Part shown: piece after piece, positions 26,760-37,323 of the stretch
Numbering within the stretch: the stretch's first letter is position 1
Layout of the letters: each line of letters opens with the position of its first letter
Assembly: GCA_902517895.1 (NCBI GenBank)
Contig: CABYEA010000001.1
Coordinates: 62,001-126,000, forward strand
Source of the DNA: an uncultured Bacteroidota bacterium
GTDB lineage: Bacteria > Bacteroidota > Bacteroidia > Flavobacteriales > Flavobacteriaceae
DNA: 64,000 bases
Direction of reading: 5' to 3'
Translations under genes and position numbers: made by a program
The notes under the pieces: generated by a model
The model's database searches: none
The model's input: the letters and a program-made list of their open reading frames with translations, nothing else
Told to the model about the DNA's origin: nothing

Positions 26760-27254
26760 TTATTCAAGTGAGGATAGTGAAGATGTCCAGTCACAATACC
26801 ATTGTATATAAATTGCTTTTCCATCATCATTAAAGTCAAATGATTCATAAATCGGAATTACAACAGACTTACCATTTGAAGAGTTCGTTACTTGCATATC
26901 ATAATAAAATCTAACAGAACCATCAGCTTCTCCAGTATCTGGATTTACACCTTGTAAAAAATTAAAGGGAGCCATATGCTTAACGTCATACTTAGCAAAA
27001 AAATCTTTATGAATTGCTTTTATTTGATCTAATCTTAATGTATCAGGAGAACCTAAAACAGTCCCCTTAAATACGGCATCATCAGAAAAATTTGAGTAAT
27101 CAACATCCTCCTCTGCAAAGCTTTCCAATAAGGCTTTCATTGTTTTTGAATTTTCTTCAAACTTGCCGTTAACTGAAGAATTATCAGATTCAACGGCAGA
27201 ATTACATGAAAAAATAAATATTGTGATTAAAAATGAGTTTAGAATTTTTTTCAT
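26760..27254 (-). CDS. SnoaL/NTF2-like lipoprotein
   Basis: IFIFSCNSA lipobox; MKALLESFAEEDVDYSNFSDDAVFKGTVLG. Confidence 0.65.
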   Translation of the reverse strand: MKKILNSFLITIFIFSCNSAVESDNSSVNGKFEENSKTMKALLESFAEEDVDYSNFSDDAVFKGTVLGSPDTLRLDQIKAIHKDFFAKYDVKHMAPFNFLQGVNPDTGEADGSVRFYYDMQVTNSSNGKSVVIPIYESFDFNDDGKAIYIQWYCDWTSSLSSLE

Positions 27255-27291
27255 TAAACAAAATTTTGATTACTCATAAATTTAACCAAAA

Positions 27292-28368
27292 TTATTTATC
27301 GTCCGCACCATTTGAACTTATTTTTTTTGCTAGTAATTGCATATCGTCAACTTTGTCCGTCTCGTCAACAATTTCATAGCCTAAAATTGTCTCAATTATA
27401 TCCTCTAGTGTTACTATGCCAATAGTATTTTTTAAATTATCAACTACAAGAGAAATATGTTCCCTTTTTTTCAGAAGTTTGTCAAATAATTTAGGAATTT
27501 TTGTGTTTTCATTTGAAATTATAATCGGCCTTTTAATTTCTGTTAATTTAAAATTACCTTTATTATTTATGAGCCCTTCAAGAATTGTATCTTTTAGAAC
27601 ATAAGCCTCTATTTTATTTTCACTTAAAATTGGAATTCTAGAAAAAATTAACTCAGAATTATTTTTGTAAAAATCAGTAATGGTCATGTTTTCATCTGCT
27701 GTAACCATAACCGAGTAGGGGGTCATAATTTCTTTCACTGATACATTTCTAAGTTTAACAATATTTTTGATAAATTTAGAATCTTTTTCTTCTATAATTC
27801 CCTCTTCTTTTGCAATTTCTGCAATTGTAGATATATCTTCCCTTTTAAAAAATAACTCCTTTTTTGAAGCTCCAATAGATTTAGTAAAAGATTGTAAAAT
27901 CCATAAAATTCCTGAGTATTTAAACAGTGGAATTATAGATGAAAGAAATATAGTTGTAAATTTTGCAAGACTATTCCAATATTTGGCACCTATGGTTTTA
28001 GGTATAATTTCTGAAAAAAGCAAAATCATAATTGTCATAACTGTTGAAACAAATCCAACAAGAACTTCATCTGAAATCCCGCCAGCAAAAAATGTGTTCT
28101 CAAGATTAAGCTCCGAGTAAGCTACTTTAGCTTGTACTCCAACAAGTATAGCGCCAACAGTGTGAGCTATAGTATTAAGAGTTAAAATAATTATTAATGG
28201 CTCGTCGATTGAATTTTTTAATTTCGATAAAGTTTTTGCATAATTCTTACCTTCTTTAATTTCTATTTTTATGAAAGTGGTATTGATACTTAGGAGAACG
28301 GCCTCTAAAATTGAGCACAAAAATGAAAGGCTAATTGTAATAAAAATATAAAATATTAATAGTTCCAA
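27292..28368 (-). CDS. CNNM/DUF21 + CBS domain hemolysin-family protein
   Basis: DUF21 TM region, VSVKEIMTPYSVMVTADENMT, VDNLKNTIGIVTLEDIIETILGYEIVDE. Confidence 0.9.
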   Translation of the reverse strand: MELLIFYIFITISLSFLCSILEAVLLSINTTFIKIEIKEGKNYAKTLSKLKNSIDEPLIIILTLNTIAHTVGAILVGVQAKVAYSELNLENTFFAGGISDEVLVGFVSTVMTIMILLFSEIIPKTIGAKYWNSLAKFTTIFLSSIIPLFKYSGILWILQSFTKSIGASKKELFFKREDISTIAEIAKEEGIIEEKDSKFIKNIVKLRNVSVKEIMTPYSVMVTADENMTITDFYKNNSELIFSRIPILSENKIEAYVLKDTILEGLINNKGNFKLTEIKRPIIISNENTKIPKLFDKLLKKREHISLVVDNLKNTIGIVTLEDIIETILGYEIVDETDKVDDMQLLAKKISSNGADDK

Positions 28369-28447
28369 AAAGAATATATAATTATATCAAAAGTAATAAA
28401 TCAAATTAAGAAATATTCTTGTTTTTAAATTATTGTAAATTGCGTTT

Positions 28448-28630
28448 ATGAAAAGGTATCTACTTGCCCTTATAGGTTTAATATTATTTTCATCTGGATT
28501 ATGTATTTTTGGAGAAGCTATAATTTCAAAATACCAAAACACAAATTGGTTTTTTTTGGGAACAATTTCATTAATATTAATAAATGCAGGCATGGGTTTA
28601 ATGATTAAAAATAAGTGGGGAAAATTCTAA
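28448..28630 (+). CDS. Small membrane protein
   Basis: ORF track. Confidence 0.5.
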   Translation: MKRYLLALIGLILFSSGLCIFGEAIISKYQNTNWFFLGTISLILINAGMGLMIKNKWGKF

Positions 28631-28653
28631 ATCTTATAGACACCTATTATTTT

Positions 28654-29127
28654 ATGAAAAAAAAATATCTTAATTTAAAAACACTTTCTATGGTTACTAT
28701 TCTTATCGGAATCATGATGCTGATATTTGATAATAATCAGAAAATTGATACCGAAATGAATAAAAAAGTTTATAAGATTTTGACCTATGATGAGTGGCAA
28801 CTTTCAAAAGAAAAAGGCTTTATAAAGACTGATCTTGATATCAAAGATGGATTTGTTCATTTATCAACAGCAACCCAACTTACAGGAACACTTTACTACT
28901 ATTTCACAGATTTAGATTCCTTGATGCTAATTCAATTCAGTGCTGAAGAACTTGGAAAAGATTTAATATTTGAGGAACCGTTTCCTGAAGGTAATAGAAA
29001 TGGTAAATTCCCTCATTATTATTCAAAATTAACCATGGATAAGATTTTAAACTACTGGGACATTCAAAGAGGAGCTTTTAATCTTCCAGAAGAGGTAATT
29101 CTAGAGCAAGAAAATTTTAATCAATAA
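28654..29127 (+). CDS. DUF952 domain protein
   Basis: VYKILTYDEWQLSKEKGFIKTDLDIKDGFVHLSTATQLTGT...FPHYYSKLTMDKI. Confidence 0.8.
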   Translation: MKKKYLNLKTLSMVTILIGIMMLIFDNNQKIDTEMNKKVYKILTYDEWQLSKEKGFIKTDLDIKDGFVHLSTATQLTGTLYYYFTDLDSLMLIQFSAEELGKDLIFEEPFPEGNRNGKFPHYYSKLTMDKILNYWDIQRGAFNLPEEVILEQENFNQ

Positions 29128-30466
29128 CGACTGCAGGATTAATTTCAGAATTACTTTTTATTACCAGGTATGTTGAAATAGCATAAAATGCATTTCCACC
29201 ATTTCCGTCACTTGTCCAATCTTCAAAATCATATTCAAAGGAAACTGTTGATCCGTTGTAGCTGGTCCCTAGGTTATCCAATCTTACTGGCACTGCCATA
29301 CCTGGGCACCACCCCGCTCTATTACCTGACCAATTTGCAGGATCTTGCTCATCATTAATAGGATTTGAGGGACACCCAATAGGCCCCATGTAATGTTGAA
29401 AAGTTGAAGCGTTATTTATCATAATATCATGTTCTCTGAAACACCATTCCGCACAAGGTCGGTTACCAGGATCTGTTGGTGTAGCATGTCCCCAACCTGT
29501 GATTATTGTTCTAAAATGTGAGTGTTCAGCTTCGGCTGGAACTTGAATAGACTTTTCAAGGTCAATATTGTGAGAAACGCCATACGGTACACAATCAATT
29601 GAGTTAGAGTGAAGATTTAAAACTTCAGAAACCGCATAGTATTGATAATCTGGGGTTCCAACTAAATAATCAAAATCAATAGAAATAATATCTGCTTTAG
29701 TAGTCCAGTTTTCAATATAAATCCTAAGTTCTGTTGGCCCTGAAAGAAGAGATTTAAAATCGGTGACATCAAACTCTAATCCTCTTTCCAGCACCTGAGT
29801 TCCTGTCCAATAAGGAGTTATATACCTGCCAATCTCAAACCAATTTCCAGATGAGTTATCTTTAACCTTAATATTTGCAAACCTATCCCAATCATCACAT
29901 CCAGTGGATGGACAATCAATTTGCAAATACATTTTTATTTGTTGAATATTTGATAAGTCGTCGTGTAAGTTAAATATATTAGCTGCCGATTGACTGAATC
30001 CGCCTTGAAAACCTAAGGGTTGGTTATTGAAAGCTTGATAATTATATATTAAAGGCGTGCCCAAACCAATAAGGTAAACGTTAACATCATTATTTACTTC
30101 ACTAGAGGATATTACAAGAGTTGAATAATAGCTGACAGCTTCAGAAGGAACAAATCTCACGTATATTTCATTTGAAATATCAGGGGATATATTAATACTT
30201 TGTGAAAATGAATTATTGTCAGATGAAATTTCAAAACCATCAGGTGCGGCCAAAGCTAATTCAGATGAAATATTTTCTGTTTCTAAAATCAGAACTTGAG
30301 ATTCAGAAAACTCTGAAACCATAGTATTTTCAAAATTAAGTGAACTTACATTTGCAGTGATATTTGCAGGTAAATTAATAACATTGCTATTACCAGAATC
30401 CTTGTCTGAACTACAGTTCATTAAAATTATAGAAAATAAAAGTTTAAATAAATTTTTCATAGACAA
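29117..30466 (-). CDS. Peptide-N-glycosidase F (PNGase F) homolog, lipoprotein with N-terminal Ig-like domain
   Basis: CDDWDRFANIKVKDNSSGNWFEIGRYITPYWTGTQVLERGLEFDVTDFKSLLSGPTELRIY...GWGHATPTDPGNRPCAEWCFREHDIMINNASTFQHYMGPIGC...WSGNRAGWCPGMAVPVRLD...AFYAIS. Confidence 0.92.
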   Translation of the reverse strand: MSMKNLFKLLFSIILMNCSSDKDSGNSNVINLPANITANVSSLNFENTMVSEFSESQVLILETENISSELALAAPDGFEISSDNNSFSQSINISPDISNEIYVRFVPSEAVSYYSTLVISSSEVNNDVNVYLIGLGTPLIYNYQAFNNQPLGFQGGFSQSAANIFNLHDDLSNIQQIKMYLQIDCPSTGCDDWDRFANIKVKDNSSGNWFEIGRYITPYWTGTQVLERGLEFDVTDFKSLLSGPTELRIYIENWTTKADIISIDFDYLVGTPDYQYYAVSEVLNLHSNSIDCVPYGVSHNIDLEKSIQVPAEAEHSHFRTIITGWGHATPTDPGNRPCAEWCFREHDIMINNASTFQHYMGPIGCPSNPINDEQDPANWSGNRAGWCPGMAVPVRLDNLGTSYNGSTVSFEYDFEDWTSDGNGGNAFYAISTYLVIKSNSEINPAVVID

Positions 30467-30483
30467 TTCAAATTTATGATTTA

Positions 30484-31965
30484 TTAGTTAATTACTAGAT
30501 TTTTATCTTTGATATTATTAATTCTCAGCATTTTATAATCCAAAAAATAATTTTGGTAAAGTTTCCACGGCAACTTGGACCCCTGCTTCGGGAAGAGGTG
30601 AGAAGACCTATGAATATATCCTGAATTTAGATTTAGTAGAGGGCTAAAACTCATTTTTTTATCCTCAACTTTGGGCATAAAGAATTTATATTTTTTTTCA
30701 TCCATTAGTTTAAAAAGTCTACTGGCATATTCGCTGGTTAGGTCACTTTTTAATGTCCAAGAAGCGTTGGTGTATCCAGCAAAAAAGATACAATTTGGCA
30801 ATCCGCTAAGCATTAGCCCTTTATAAGTAATTGCATCCGAAGGATTATATGGAACATTATCAATGCTAATCTTTGATCCTCCAAAAGCTAGAAGCTTTAA
30901 TCCAGTTGCACTTATAACTATATCGGCCTCTAAATTTTTTCCTGAGGACAGCTTAATTCCTTTTTCATTAAATGAATCAATTTTATCGGTAATAACATTT
31001 GCCTTACCATTTTTAATTACTCTAAATAAATCTCCATCTGGAGCTACACAAAACCTTTGATCCCATGGATTATAATTTGGCTCAAAATGAGGCTTAGCCG
31101 GAAAATCACCCAATTTTTTTTGAGCAGCATTCACGAGTAATTTTTTCATATATCCAGGCCAGATTTTACATGCCTGAAAAAATAAAATTTGAATAAAAAT
31201 ATTTTTGAATCTAATAAGCTTATGTGCAATTTTTTTTGAAAAATATCTTTTAAATAATTGAGCATATTTATCATTATTGGGGAAAGCCCCTACATAAGTT
31301 GGTGATCTTTGAAGCATTGTTATCTCAGATGTTTGCTCAGCCATTTCAGGTACAATTGTTACTGCTGTAGCTCCGCTTCCAATTACAACAACCCGCTTAT
31401 TTTTATAATCCAAATTTTCAGGCCAATGCTGCGGATGTATAATTTTTCCTTTAAATTTCTCTAAACCTTTGTAATTTGGTGTATAGCCTTCATCGTAATT
31501 ATAGTATCCAGTGCATGAAAACATAAATTGAGAATAATATGTTTCATTATTTCCGTCTTTATTAATTGTTGTTATTGACCATAGCTTTTCGTGAGTATCG
31601 AAATTTGCTTTGACTACTTTGGTCTGGTATATAATTTTATCTTTTAATTTATATTCATTGGCTGCTTCATTTAGATATTTTAAAATGTTGGGTGCATCTG
31701 CAAAAGATTTTGGATTATCCCAAGTTTTAAATGAAAATCCAAAAGTGTACATGTCAGAATCTGACCTTATACCAGGATATTTAAATAGACTCCAAGTACC
31801 ACCCAATTCTTCTCTTGCTTCGAAAATCACATATGATTTTTCAGGATTTTTTCTCTCCAAATGACATGCTGCACCTACACCCGAAAGCCCTGCACCAACA
31901 ATAATAATATCTGTATAATTCTTCACTTTATAAATTTTCTTACAGTTGGCGAAGATACAAACCAT
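30484..31965 (-). CDS. Flavin-containing monooxygenase (Baeyer-Villiger-like)
   Basis: DIIIVGAGLSGVGAACHLE...GGTWSLFKYPGIRSDSDMYTFGFSFK...KRVVVIGSGATAVTIVPEMAEQTSEITMLQRSPTYV. Confidence 0.9.
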   Translation of the reverse strand: MVCIFANCKKIYKVKNYTDIIIVGAGLSGVGAACHLERKNPEKSYVIFEAREELGGTWSLFKYPGIRSDSDMYTFGFSFKTWDNPKSFADAPNILKYLNEAANEYKLKDKIIYQTKVVKANFDTHEKLWSITTINKDGNNETYYSQFMFSCTGYYNYDEGYTPNYKGLEKFKGKIIHPQHWPENLDYKNKRVVVIGSGATAVTIVPEMAEQTSEITMLQRSPTYVGAFPNNDKYAQLFKRYFSKKIAHKLIRFKNIFIQILFFQACKIWPGYMKKLLVNAAQKKLGDFPAKPHFEPNYNPWDQRFCVAPDGDLFRVIKNGKANVITDKIDSFNEKGIKLSSGKNLEADIVISATGLKLLAFGGSKISIDNVPYNPSDAITYKGLMLSGLPNCIFFAGYTNASWTLKSDLTSEYASRLFKLMDEKKYKFFMPKVEDKKMSFSPLLNLNSGYIHRSSHLFPKQGSKLPWKLYQNYFLDYKMLRINNIKDKNLVIN

Positions 31966-32618
31966 AAAGAAAACCCACTAAACACAGTTATAAGACCCAA
32001 TAGTGAGAATATCCTTAAAACCGTATTATTAAAGTCATCTCTTCCTTCATAGTCCATGGTGTGGGTCATCCATAAGAAATCAAACCACCTCCAATCTCTA
32101 TGTCTTACAGTTTGGAATTTGGCATTCTCTATCGAAATATATGCTTTTAAATTTTCATCTGATCTATAATTAATAATATAAGCTGGAAGAAGTTTTTCTC
32201 TATACTCATGATGTTTTCCAACCTTATATATTGTTTCAATACTGGATATTTCCAACCCTTCTTTCATGTGATTGTTTGCGATATAGATGGCATCCTCCTT
32301 AGAAATTGTTTTTTTATGTTTACCAGTTCTTGCGTTATATAGATTAGACTCATTTATTAAGAAAAAAGGCTCTCTTTTTATATCGCGGATTTCAATGGTT
32401 TTAATCGCTTTGGAATGATTAATATCTGAAGGGCTAATCAAATTTTCAAAAGCTATTGGTTGATAATCAAGATTTTTAAATTGATCCCCGTGAATTTCGT
32501 CAAGATTAGTCCAACTAAAATACAATCCACTTATTGTCCACATTAAAAATTGTATACCTAAAAAAAGCCCTAAATACCTATGAGCTCTTCTAATTTTATG
32601 TGAAATTTTTCTATTCAT
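31923..32618 (-). CDS. PepSY-associated TM helix protein
   Basis: RAHRYLGLFLGIQFLMWTISGLYFSW...HYWRDWRWFDFLWMTHTMDYEGRDDFNNTVLRIFSLLGL-like C-terminus. Confidence 0.75.
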   Translation of the reverse strand: MNRKISHKIRRAHRYLGLFLGIQFLMWTISGLYFSWTNLDEIHGDQFKNLDYQPIAFENLISPSDINHSKAIKTIEIRDIKREPFFLINESNLYNARTGKHKKTISKEDAIYIANNHMKEGLEISSIETIYKVGKHHEYREKLLPAYIINYRSDENLKAYISIENAKFQTVRHRDWRWFDFLWMTHTMDYEGRDDFNNTVLRIFSLLGLITVFSGFSLWFVSSPTVRKFIK

Positions 32619-32884
32619 TTTATTAGGAATTGAAATATAAAAAAATCCAAAATCATTTTTTTAAATACTTTTTATAAAAAGTATAAAGAATTGCATAAAT
32701 AATAAGTATAATCCATAGATATATAATAACATCATTTTTATAGCCCATTATTGTTTTTTTATTAAATAATTAGTCACAACAATTTAACAAAAAATAAATA
32801 ATTAAGTTTTTATATAAAATTGATTATTTTGCACAATAATCAAAAATTGCACTGCGTGCATTATTTATAATTTATAATATTAAT

Positions 32885-33406
32885 ATGCGGGATACATCAA
32901 CATTAAAGCTAAATTATCTAGGATCAATGTTTTCGATAGGTATTATTTATTTTATAATAAGACTGCAATATGATGGAGAGATCCAAATATTAGATTATAT
33001 TGAATTTTCATTGCCAATATTATTTATATTAATAAATCTAATTTTATTTAGGGTAATAGTAAATTCACATGGTATTTCAAAGTCTTTATTCTTTCCAAAT
33101 GTCAAATACAATGTAAAATCCTGGAGTGATATTAAACATTTCATAAATGTAACTGAAGTTACTAAAGATAAAAATGGTAAAGAGGAAAGACAGGAAACAA
33201 TTTGGTTTGTTGATTTTAATGATAAAGTATGCTTAAGGATTCAGAAAAATAATCTGCTCAGTTCAAAGAATATGAAAAAAATAATATCAATTATTAAACA
33301 AAGAGAAGTTGAGTATCCAGATAAATTAGTTTTCAGAAGTCCTTTTTGGTATAGAATAGGTCTTTGGAAAGTAGACTATTCAAAAAAAGAAAACACCAAA
33401 TTGTAA
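32885..33406 (+). CDS. Hypothetical membrane protein
   Basis: ORF track. Confidence 0.55.
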   Translation: MRDTSTLKLNYLGSMFSIGIIYFIIRLQYDGEIQILDYIEFSLPILFILINLILFRVIVNSHGISKSLFFPNVKYNVKSWSDIKHFINVTEVTKDKNGKEERQETIWFVDFNDKVCLRIQKNNLLSSKNMKKIISIIKQREVEYPDKLVFRSPFWYRIGLWKVDYSKKENTKL

Positions 33407-33426
33407 ATTATTTTTTATCTTTCAAT

Positions 33427-33744
33427 ATGCATCGTTTAGTAGCCTTTTTATTATTATTTAGTTTAACTTCATTTTCAAATAACAACGCTCAATTTGTTGA
33501 ATTTAAAAACATATCATTTGATGAATTTAAAAATCAAAATAATTTTCAATTTCAATTGAATGGTATTTTTCATAAGCCAGAAAAAAAAAGTTTATTGCCA
33601 AGTGGGCCGTTAAATGATCTAATAAATAAATTTGCAAATACTAACCACCTATCACTTAAAATTAAGAGTTCCAGAGAAAAGCAAAATGAACTTAAGATTT
33701 CATTTTCGAAAAGTTCATTGGCCATCAGGTATATGCTAGACTAA
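33427..33744 (+). CDS. Hypothetical secreted protein
   Basis: Internal start MHRLVAFLLLFSLTSFSNNNAQ. Confidence 0.45.
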   Translation: MHRLVAFLLLFSLTSFSNNNAQFVEFKNISFDEFKNQNNFQFQLNGIFHKPEKKSLLPSGPLNDLINKFANTNHLSLKIKSSREKQNELKISFSKSSLAIRYMLD

Positions 33745-33745
33745 A

Positions 33746-33835
33746 CTAGTACATCATTGCTGTAATCACTCTGTATAGAAACCAGCAGATTACTATTGCG
33801 TAGAAATATTTTCTATTTTTTTTATACCATTCCAT
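33746..33835 (-). CDS. Possible 29-aa membrane peptide
   Basis: MEWYKKNRKYFYAIVICWFLYRVITAMMY*, directly downstream of the metalloprotease. Confidence 0.35.
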   Translation of the reverse strand: MEWYKKNRKYFYAIVICWFLYRVITAMMY

Positions 33836-33837
33836 AT

Positions 33838-36144
33838 TTATTCACTTATGGTTTTTAAATATTTATAATGAGAACCGTCCCTTCTTTTAGCAAATTTATG
33901 AATCTTGTTTTTGGTGTCTAATAAAAGACTTTTAATAGTTGGATTTAATTTTTCCTCATCCATAAGCTCGTCAATTCTTTCTACAAAATGAATTTGTAAT
34001 CTTTGCTCAGACAGATCAGGACTTTCAGGTTTTTTTATAATTGTTTCAAATAAATTATCGATTAATTCTTCAGCAGAAAGTGCGTCTCCTTCTAAAGATT
34101 CTCCTGCGGACAATATTCTATTAAGTTTACTTTCACTTAATAACCTGTTAAATGCACTTAGCTGTAATCCTTGAAGAGAGCCTAAAACACCTTCGCCTTT
34201 TATTTGAGATATTAAGCTTTTATCCATTAGCCAATTTTGAGTATTCCAAAGGTTTTTTTCCATGAATTTTAGTGCCTCCATTTGTTTATCTACATCAACA
34301 TTTACATACCTTATAACTCCTTTTTGATTTTCATTATGAGGGGTGTCATAAATACCGCCTACAAGGTTAAGGACATGATAGATATACCTTCTGTAAACTC
34401 CGATTAATTCGCCATAAAGCTCTTCAAGTTCATTATAATTTTCTTTGGGTGCTACTGTCCATTCTTTTAAGTTTTTTGCAACTATTTTTAAATTATTGAT
34501 GCCATACATACTAGCTTTAACAGGATCATCACCAATATTTTCTGTTTGAGAATTTGGATCGTTTCCATATCCGCCAAACATGTATATTGGATTTAACGAT
34601 TTTTCATCAACAAAGTTTTTAAGAATTTCTTTTTCTTCTTCTGGACTCTTACCAAAATATCTGTATCCCCATTCTATCGAGTAATTGTCATAGGGTCCAA
34701 GCTGTCTAACAAACCTGATGTTCTCATCACTAGGCTGAGCAACATAATTATATCTCGCATAATCCATTATGGTAGTTGCAATACCAAATTTTTGTGTAAA
34801 ATTTCCTGATCTTAATGAATCAACCGGGTAAGCACTACTGGCTTTCATATTGTGAGGCAATCCTAAAGCATGTCCAATTTCATGTGCAATGACTTGTCTC
34901 ATCATTTCACCAATTTCTTTTTCGGGCGTGAATAATGTTCTTGCACTAGGATTAGCAGCTCCTGTTTCCAATAGGTATCTATTTCTGTATGATCGTAAAT
35001 GGTTGTGGTACCATACAATATCACTTTCGATAATCTCACCTGTTCTAGGATCAGAAACACTTGGCCCCATAGCATTCCTTGTTGTAGAAGCTACGTATCT
35101 AACAGTCGAGTATCTTATATCTTCAGGGCTAAAATCTGGGTCTTCATCTTTGCTAGGTGGGTCCTTGGCTAAAATTGCATTTTTGAATCCTGCTTTTTCA
35201 AAAGCACTATTCCAGTCCTCAATTCCCATTTTAAAATATTTTCTCCATTTCATTGGGGTGCCAGGGTCAAGGTAGTAAACTATCGGCTTCACGGGCTCAA
35301 CTAATTCACCTCTATTATAAGCATCTATATCTGTTGGTTCAAGCCTCCATCTTCTAATTATATTATAACTGTCAGACTTTAATTTTTCAGAACTGTAATT
35401 TATTTTATTAATTGTGAACCATCCAACTCTCTCATCCTCATATCTCACATGCATTGGCTGTTCCGGTAAGGCAATAATAGAATGATTTATTTGAAAACTA
35501 AATGTTTTGGTTCTATTTCCACTTGGTGGTTTACTTGAGCTAAAAGTTAGTGTATGCAATATTTCGGTATTTTTGGGGAAACTTCTAGCAGAATCAATAA
35601 AACTCCTTTTTTTATCAACCCCGCCGATTTTATAATTATCCTTTTCGTATGATCTAATAATATTAAACCCAGGAGAGTCAGACATAAAATAGTTAGTTAC
35701 GTCGACAAGAAATTTATCTTGCTCAGAGTTTTTTATTTCAAATGCAGCTAATATTGGTTTAAAATTATTAACCGAAACACTTGAAGAAATTGGATCTTCT
35801 TCATCAGAAATATTAGTAAAACTAACTTCTTTAAGTAGAATTTTTTTTGTATGCTTTTCAAATTGAACAACATGCTCAGCTGTTTTAGATCCGGCGTTAA
35901 GATATCCAGCATAATTTCCCGGAAGTTGAGCAAGTCTAGTTACAATTAGTAGTTCTTTGCCCAATAAATTTTTAGAAATTTCAAAGTATAATTTATTTTC
36001 TTCATTAGTATAGGTGTTAATCAAGCCTTCGCTAATTTTCATATCAACTGTTAACGAATCGATTATCTTTTTTTGATTTTTTGTTTCGGCCAGAAGATTA
36101 GGAATGAACCCTAAGAATAATATAAATATTAATATTTTTCTCAT
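33838..36144 (-). CDS. Zinc-dependent metalloprotease (DUF5117/DUF5118 type)
   Basis: QVIAHEIGHALGLPHNMKASSAYPVDSLRS; MRKILIFILFLGFIPNLLA signal peptide. Confidence 0.88.
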   Translation of the reverse strand: MRKILIFILFLGFIPNLLAETKNQKKIIDSLTVDMKISEGLINTYTNEENKLYFEISKNLLGKELLIVTRLAQLPGNYAGYLNAGSKTAEHVVQFEKHTKKILLKEVSFTNISDEEDPISSSVSVNNFKPILAAFEIKNSEQDKFLVDVTNYFMSDSPGFNIIRSYEKDNYKIGGVDKKRSFIDSARSFPKNTEILHTLTFSSSKPPSGNRTKTFSFQINHSIIALPEQPMHVRYEDERVGWFTINKINYSSEKLKSDSYNIIRRWRLEPTDIDAYNRGELVEPVKPIVYYLDPGTPMKWRKYFKMGIEDWNSAFEKAGFKNAILAKDPPSKDEDPDFSPEDIRYSTVRYVASTTRNAMGPSVSDPRTGEIIESDIVWYHNHLRSYRNRYLLETGAANPSARTLFTPEKEIGEMMRQVIAHEIGHALGLPHNMKASSAYPVDSLRSGNFTQKFGIATTIMDYARYNYVAQPSDENIRFVRQLGPYDNYSIEWGYRYFGKSPEEEKEILKNFVDEKSLNPIYMFGGYGNDPNSQTENIGDDPVKASMYGINNLKIVAKNLKEWTVAPKENYNELEELYGELIGVYRRYIYHVLNLVGGIYDTPHNENQKGVIRYVNVDVDKQMEALKFMEKNLWNTQNWLMDKSLISQIKGEGVLGSLQGLQLSAFNRLLSESKLNRILSAGESLEGDALSAEELIDNLFETIIKKPESPDLSEQRLQIHFVERIDELMDEEKLNPTIKSLLLDTKNKIHKFAKRRDGSHYKYLKTISE

Positions 36145-36251
36145 AATTATGAATTTACAACAAGTTACAAAACTGTTATAAAACATAAATATGATTAGGA
36201 ATTCTTTCATTTTTTTTCTTAATTGCAGCAGAAATTTAAATATTAATAAGC

Positions 36252-36692
36252 GTGGACATAATTTTTGCAAATAATCAAGACATAGCCGATCTTATCACGA
36301 TACTACTATTAAATATTTTTGTTGTTTTTTTAATTTCTAAGTTTATATATTTAAAATTTAACAACAGAAATAAAAAGTCCCTTAATGAGTTTTTCTTTAC
36401 CTATAATTCTGCTGCGCTTATTACATTTTTGCTTTGTTTTTTACTTAGTAATGTAAAATTAGATTTGGGTTTTGCATTAGGGCTATTTGCAATTTTTGCA
36501 ATATTAAGATTTAGAACCGAAACAATAAAGGTCAAAGAAATGACATATTTCTTTGTTGTAATTGGTGTTTCTGCAATTAATGCTCTTTCTAATAATAATG
36601 CAAGCTTTTTAGAGTTAGCTATAGCAAATTTTTCAATAATATTGCTTCTTTTTGTTCTTGAGTATACCATTAGTAGGTCTTCATCTGAATAG
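36252..36692 (+). CDS. DUF4956 membrane protein
   Basis: GFALGLFAIFAILRFRTETIKVKEMTYFFVVIGVSAINAL. Confidence 0.8.
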   Translation: MDIIFANNQDIADLITILLLNIFVVFLISKFIYLKFNNRNKKSLNEFFFTYNSAALITFLLCFLLSNVKLDLGFALGLFAIFAILRFRTETIKVKEMTYFFVVIGVSAINALSNNNASFLELAIANFSIILLLFVLEYTISRSSSE

Positions 36693-36734
36693 TTTAACCG
36701 TCATTCACAATAAACCTTTCTTTTTTCAGTTATA

Positions 36735-37256
36735 ATGTTTCAATTAAATATTATAAACATGAAAAAAATTATTTTTTTACTTTCAATTTTGGTAACCTTT
36801 TCTTGTTCTAATCCAACAGAAACTGCACCAGCTGTTGATGCTGATCAACTTTTTGCAGATATAACAGCTATGTCAAATGATTTTCAATCAGCATATATTG
36901 CGCGCGATTGGGACACGGCAAGTGAGTGGGTTTCATCTGAGCTTGGAACAACAATATATAATTCAAACGGATCGGTTTTGACTGTTCAAAGTAAAGAAGA
37001 GGTAAACACTGTTAGAGGTTGGGATTTTGACACATTTGAAATGTCTAATCATCAGGTTTTCATGTCTTCTGACATGAACACAGCGGTTATAACTTTTGAT
37101 GCAGATGGGCTTATTAATTTTGATGATGGAGAGCAAAATGTTGCTTATGCAACAAGGGCTTCTCAAACATGGGTTAATGAAAATGGCAAATGGAAGGTAA
37201 TGCATTCTCATTGGTCCCCAAGAACAAATTCACAAGGAATTCCACAAGCAAATTAG
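36735..37256 (+). CDS. SnoaL/NTF2-like lipoprotein
   Basis: LVTFSCSNPTE lipobox; FQSAYIARDWDTASEWVSSELG...WVNENGKWKVMHSHWSPR. Confidence 0.7.
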   Translation: MFQLNIINMKKIIFLLSILVTFSCSNPTETAPAVDADQLFADITAMSNDFQSAYIARDWDTASEWVSSELGTTIYNSNGSVLTVQSKEEVNTVRGWDFDTFEMSNHQVFMSSDMNTAVITFDADGLINFDDGEQNVAYATRASQTWVNENGKWKVMHSHWSPRTNSQGIPQAN

Positions 37257-37278
37257 ATTTTAATTTTTGTAGATTGAA

Positions 37279-37305
37279 AAAACTCCGTTCGTCGGGGTTT
37301 TTTTT
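37279..37305 (+). terminator. Rho-independent terminator
   Basis: aactccgttcgtcggggttttttttt hairpin + T-run. Confidence 0.7.
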
Positions 37306-37323
37306 ATTTACTAACTTTACAAT

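Noticed and set aside
32653-32748. Minus-strand 31-aa ORF MGYKNDVIIYLWIILIIYAILYTFYKKYLKK
   Set aside because: Plausible tiny membrane peptide but very AT-rich and low complexity; not enough support.
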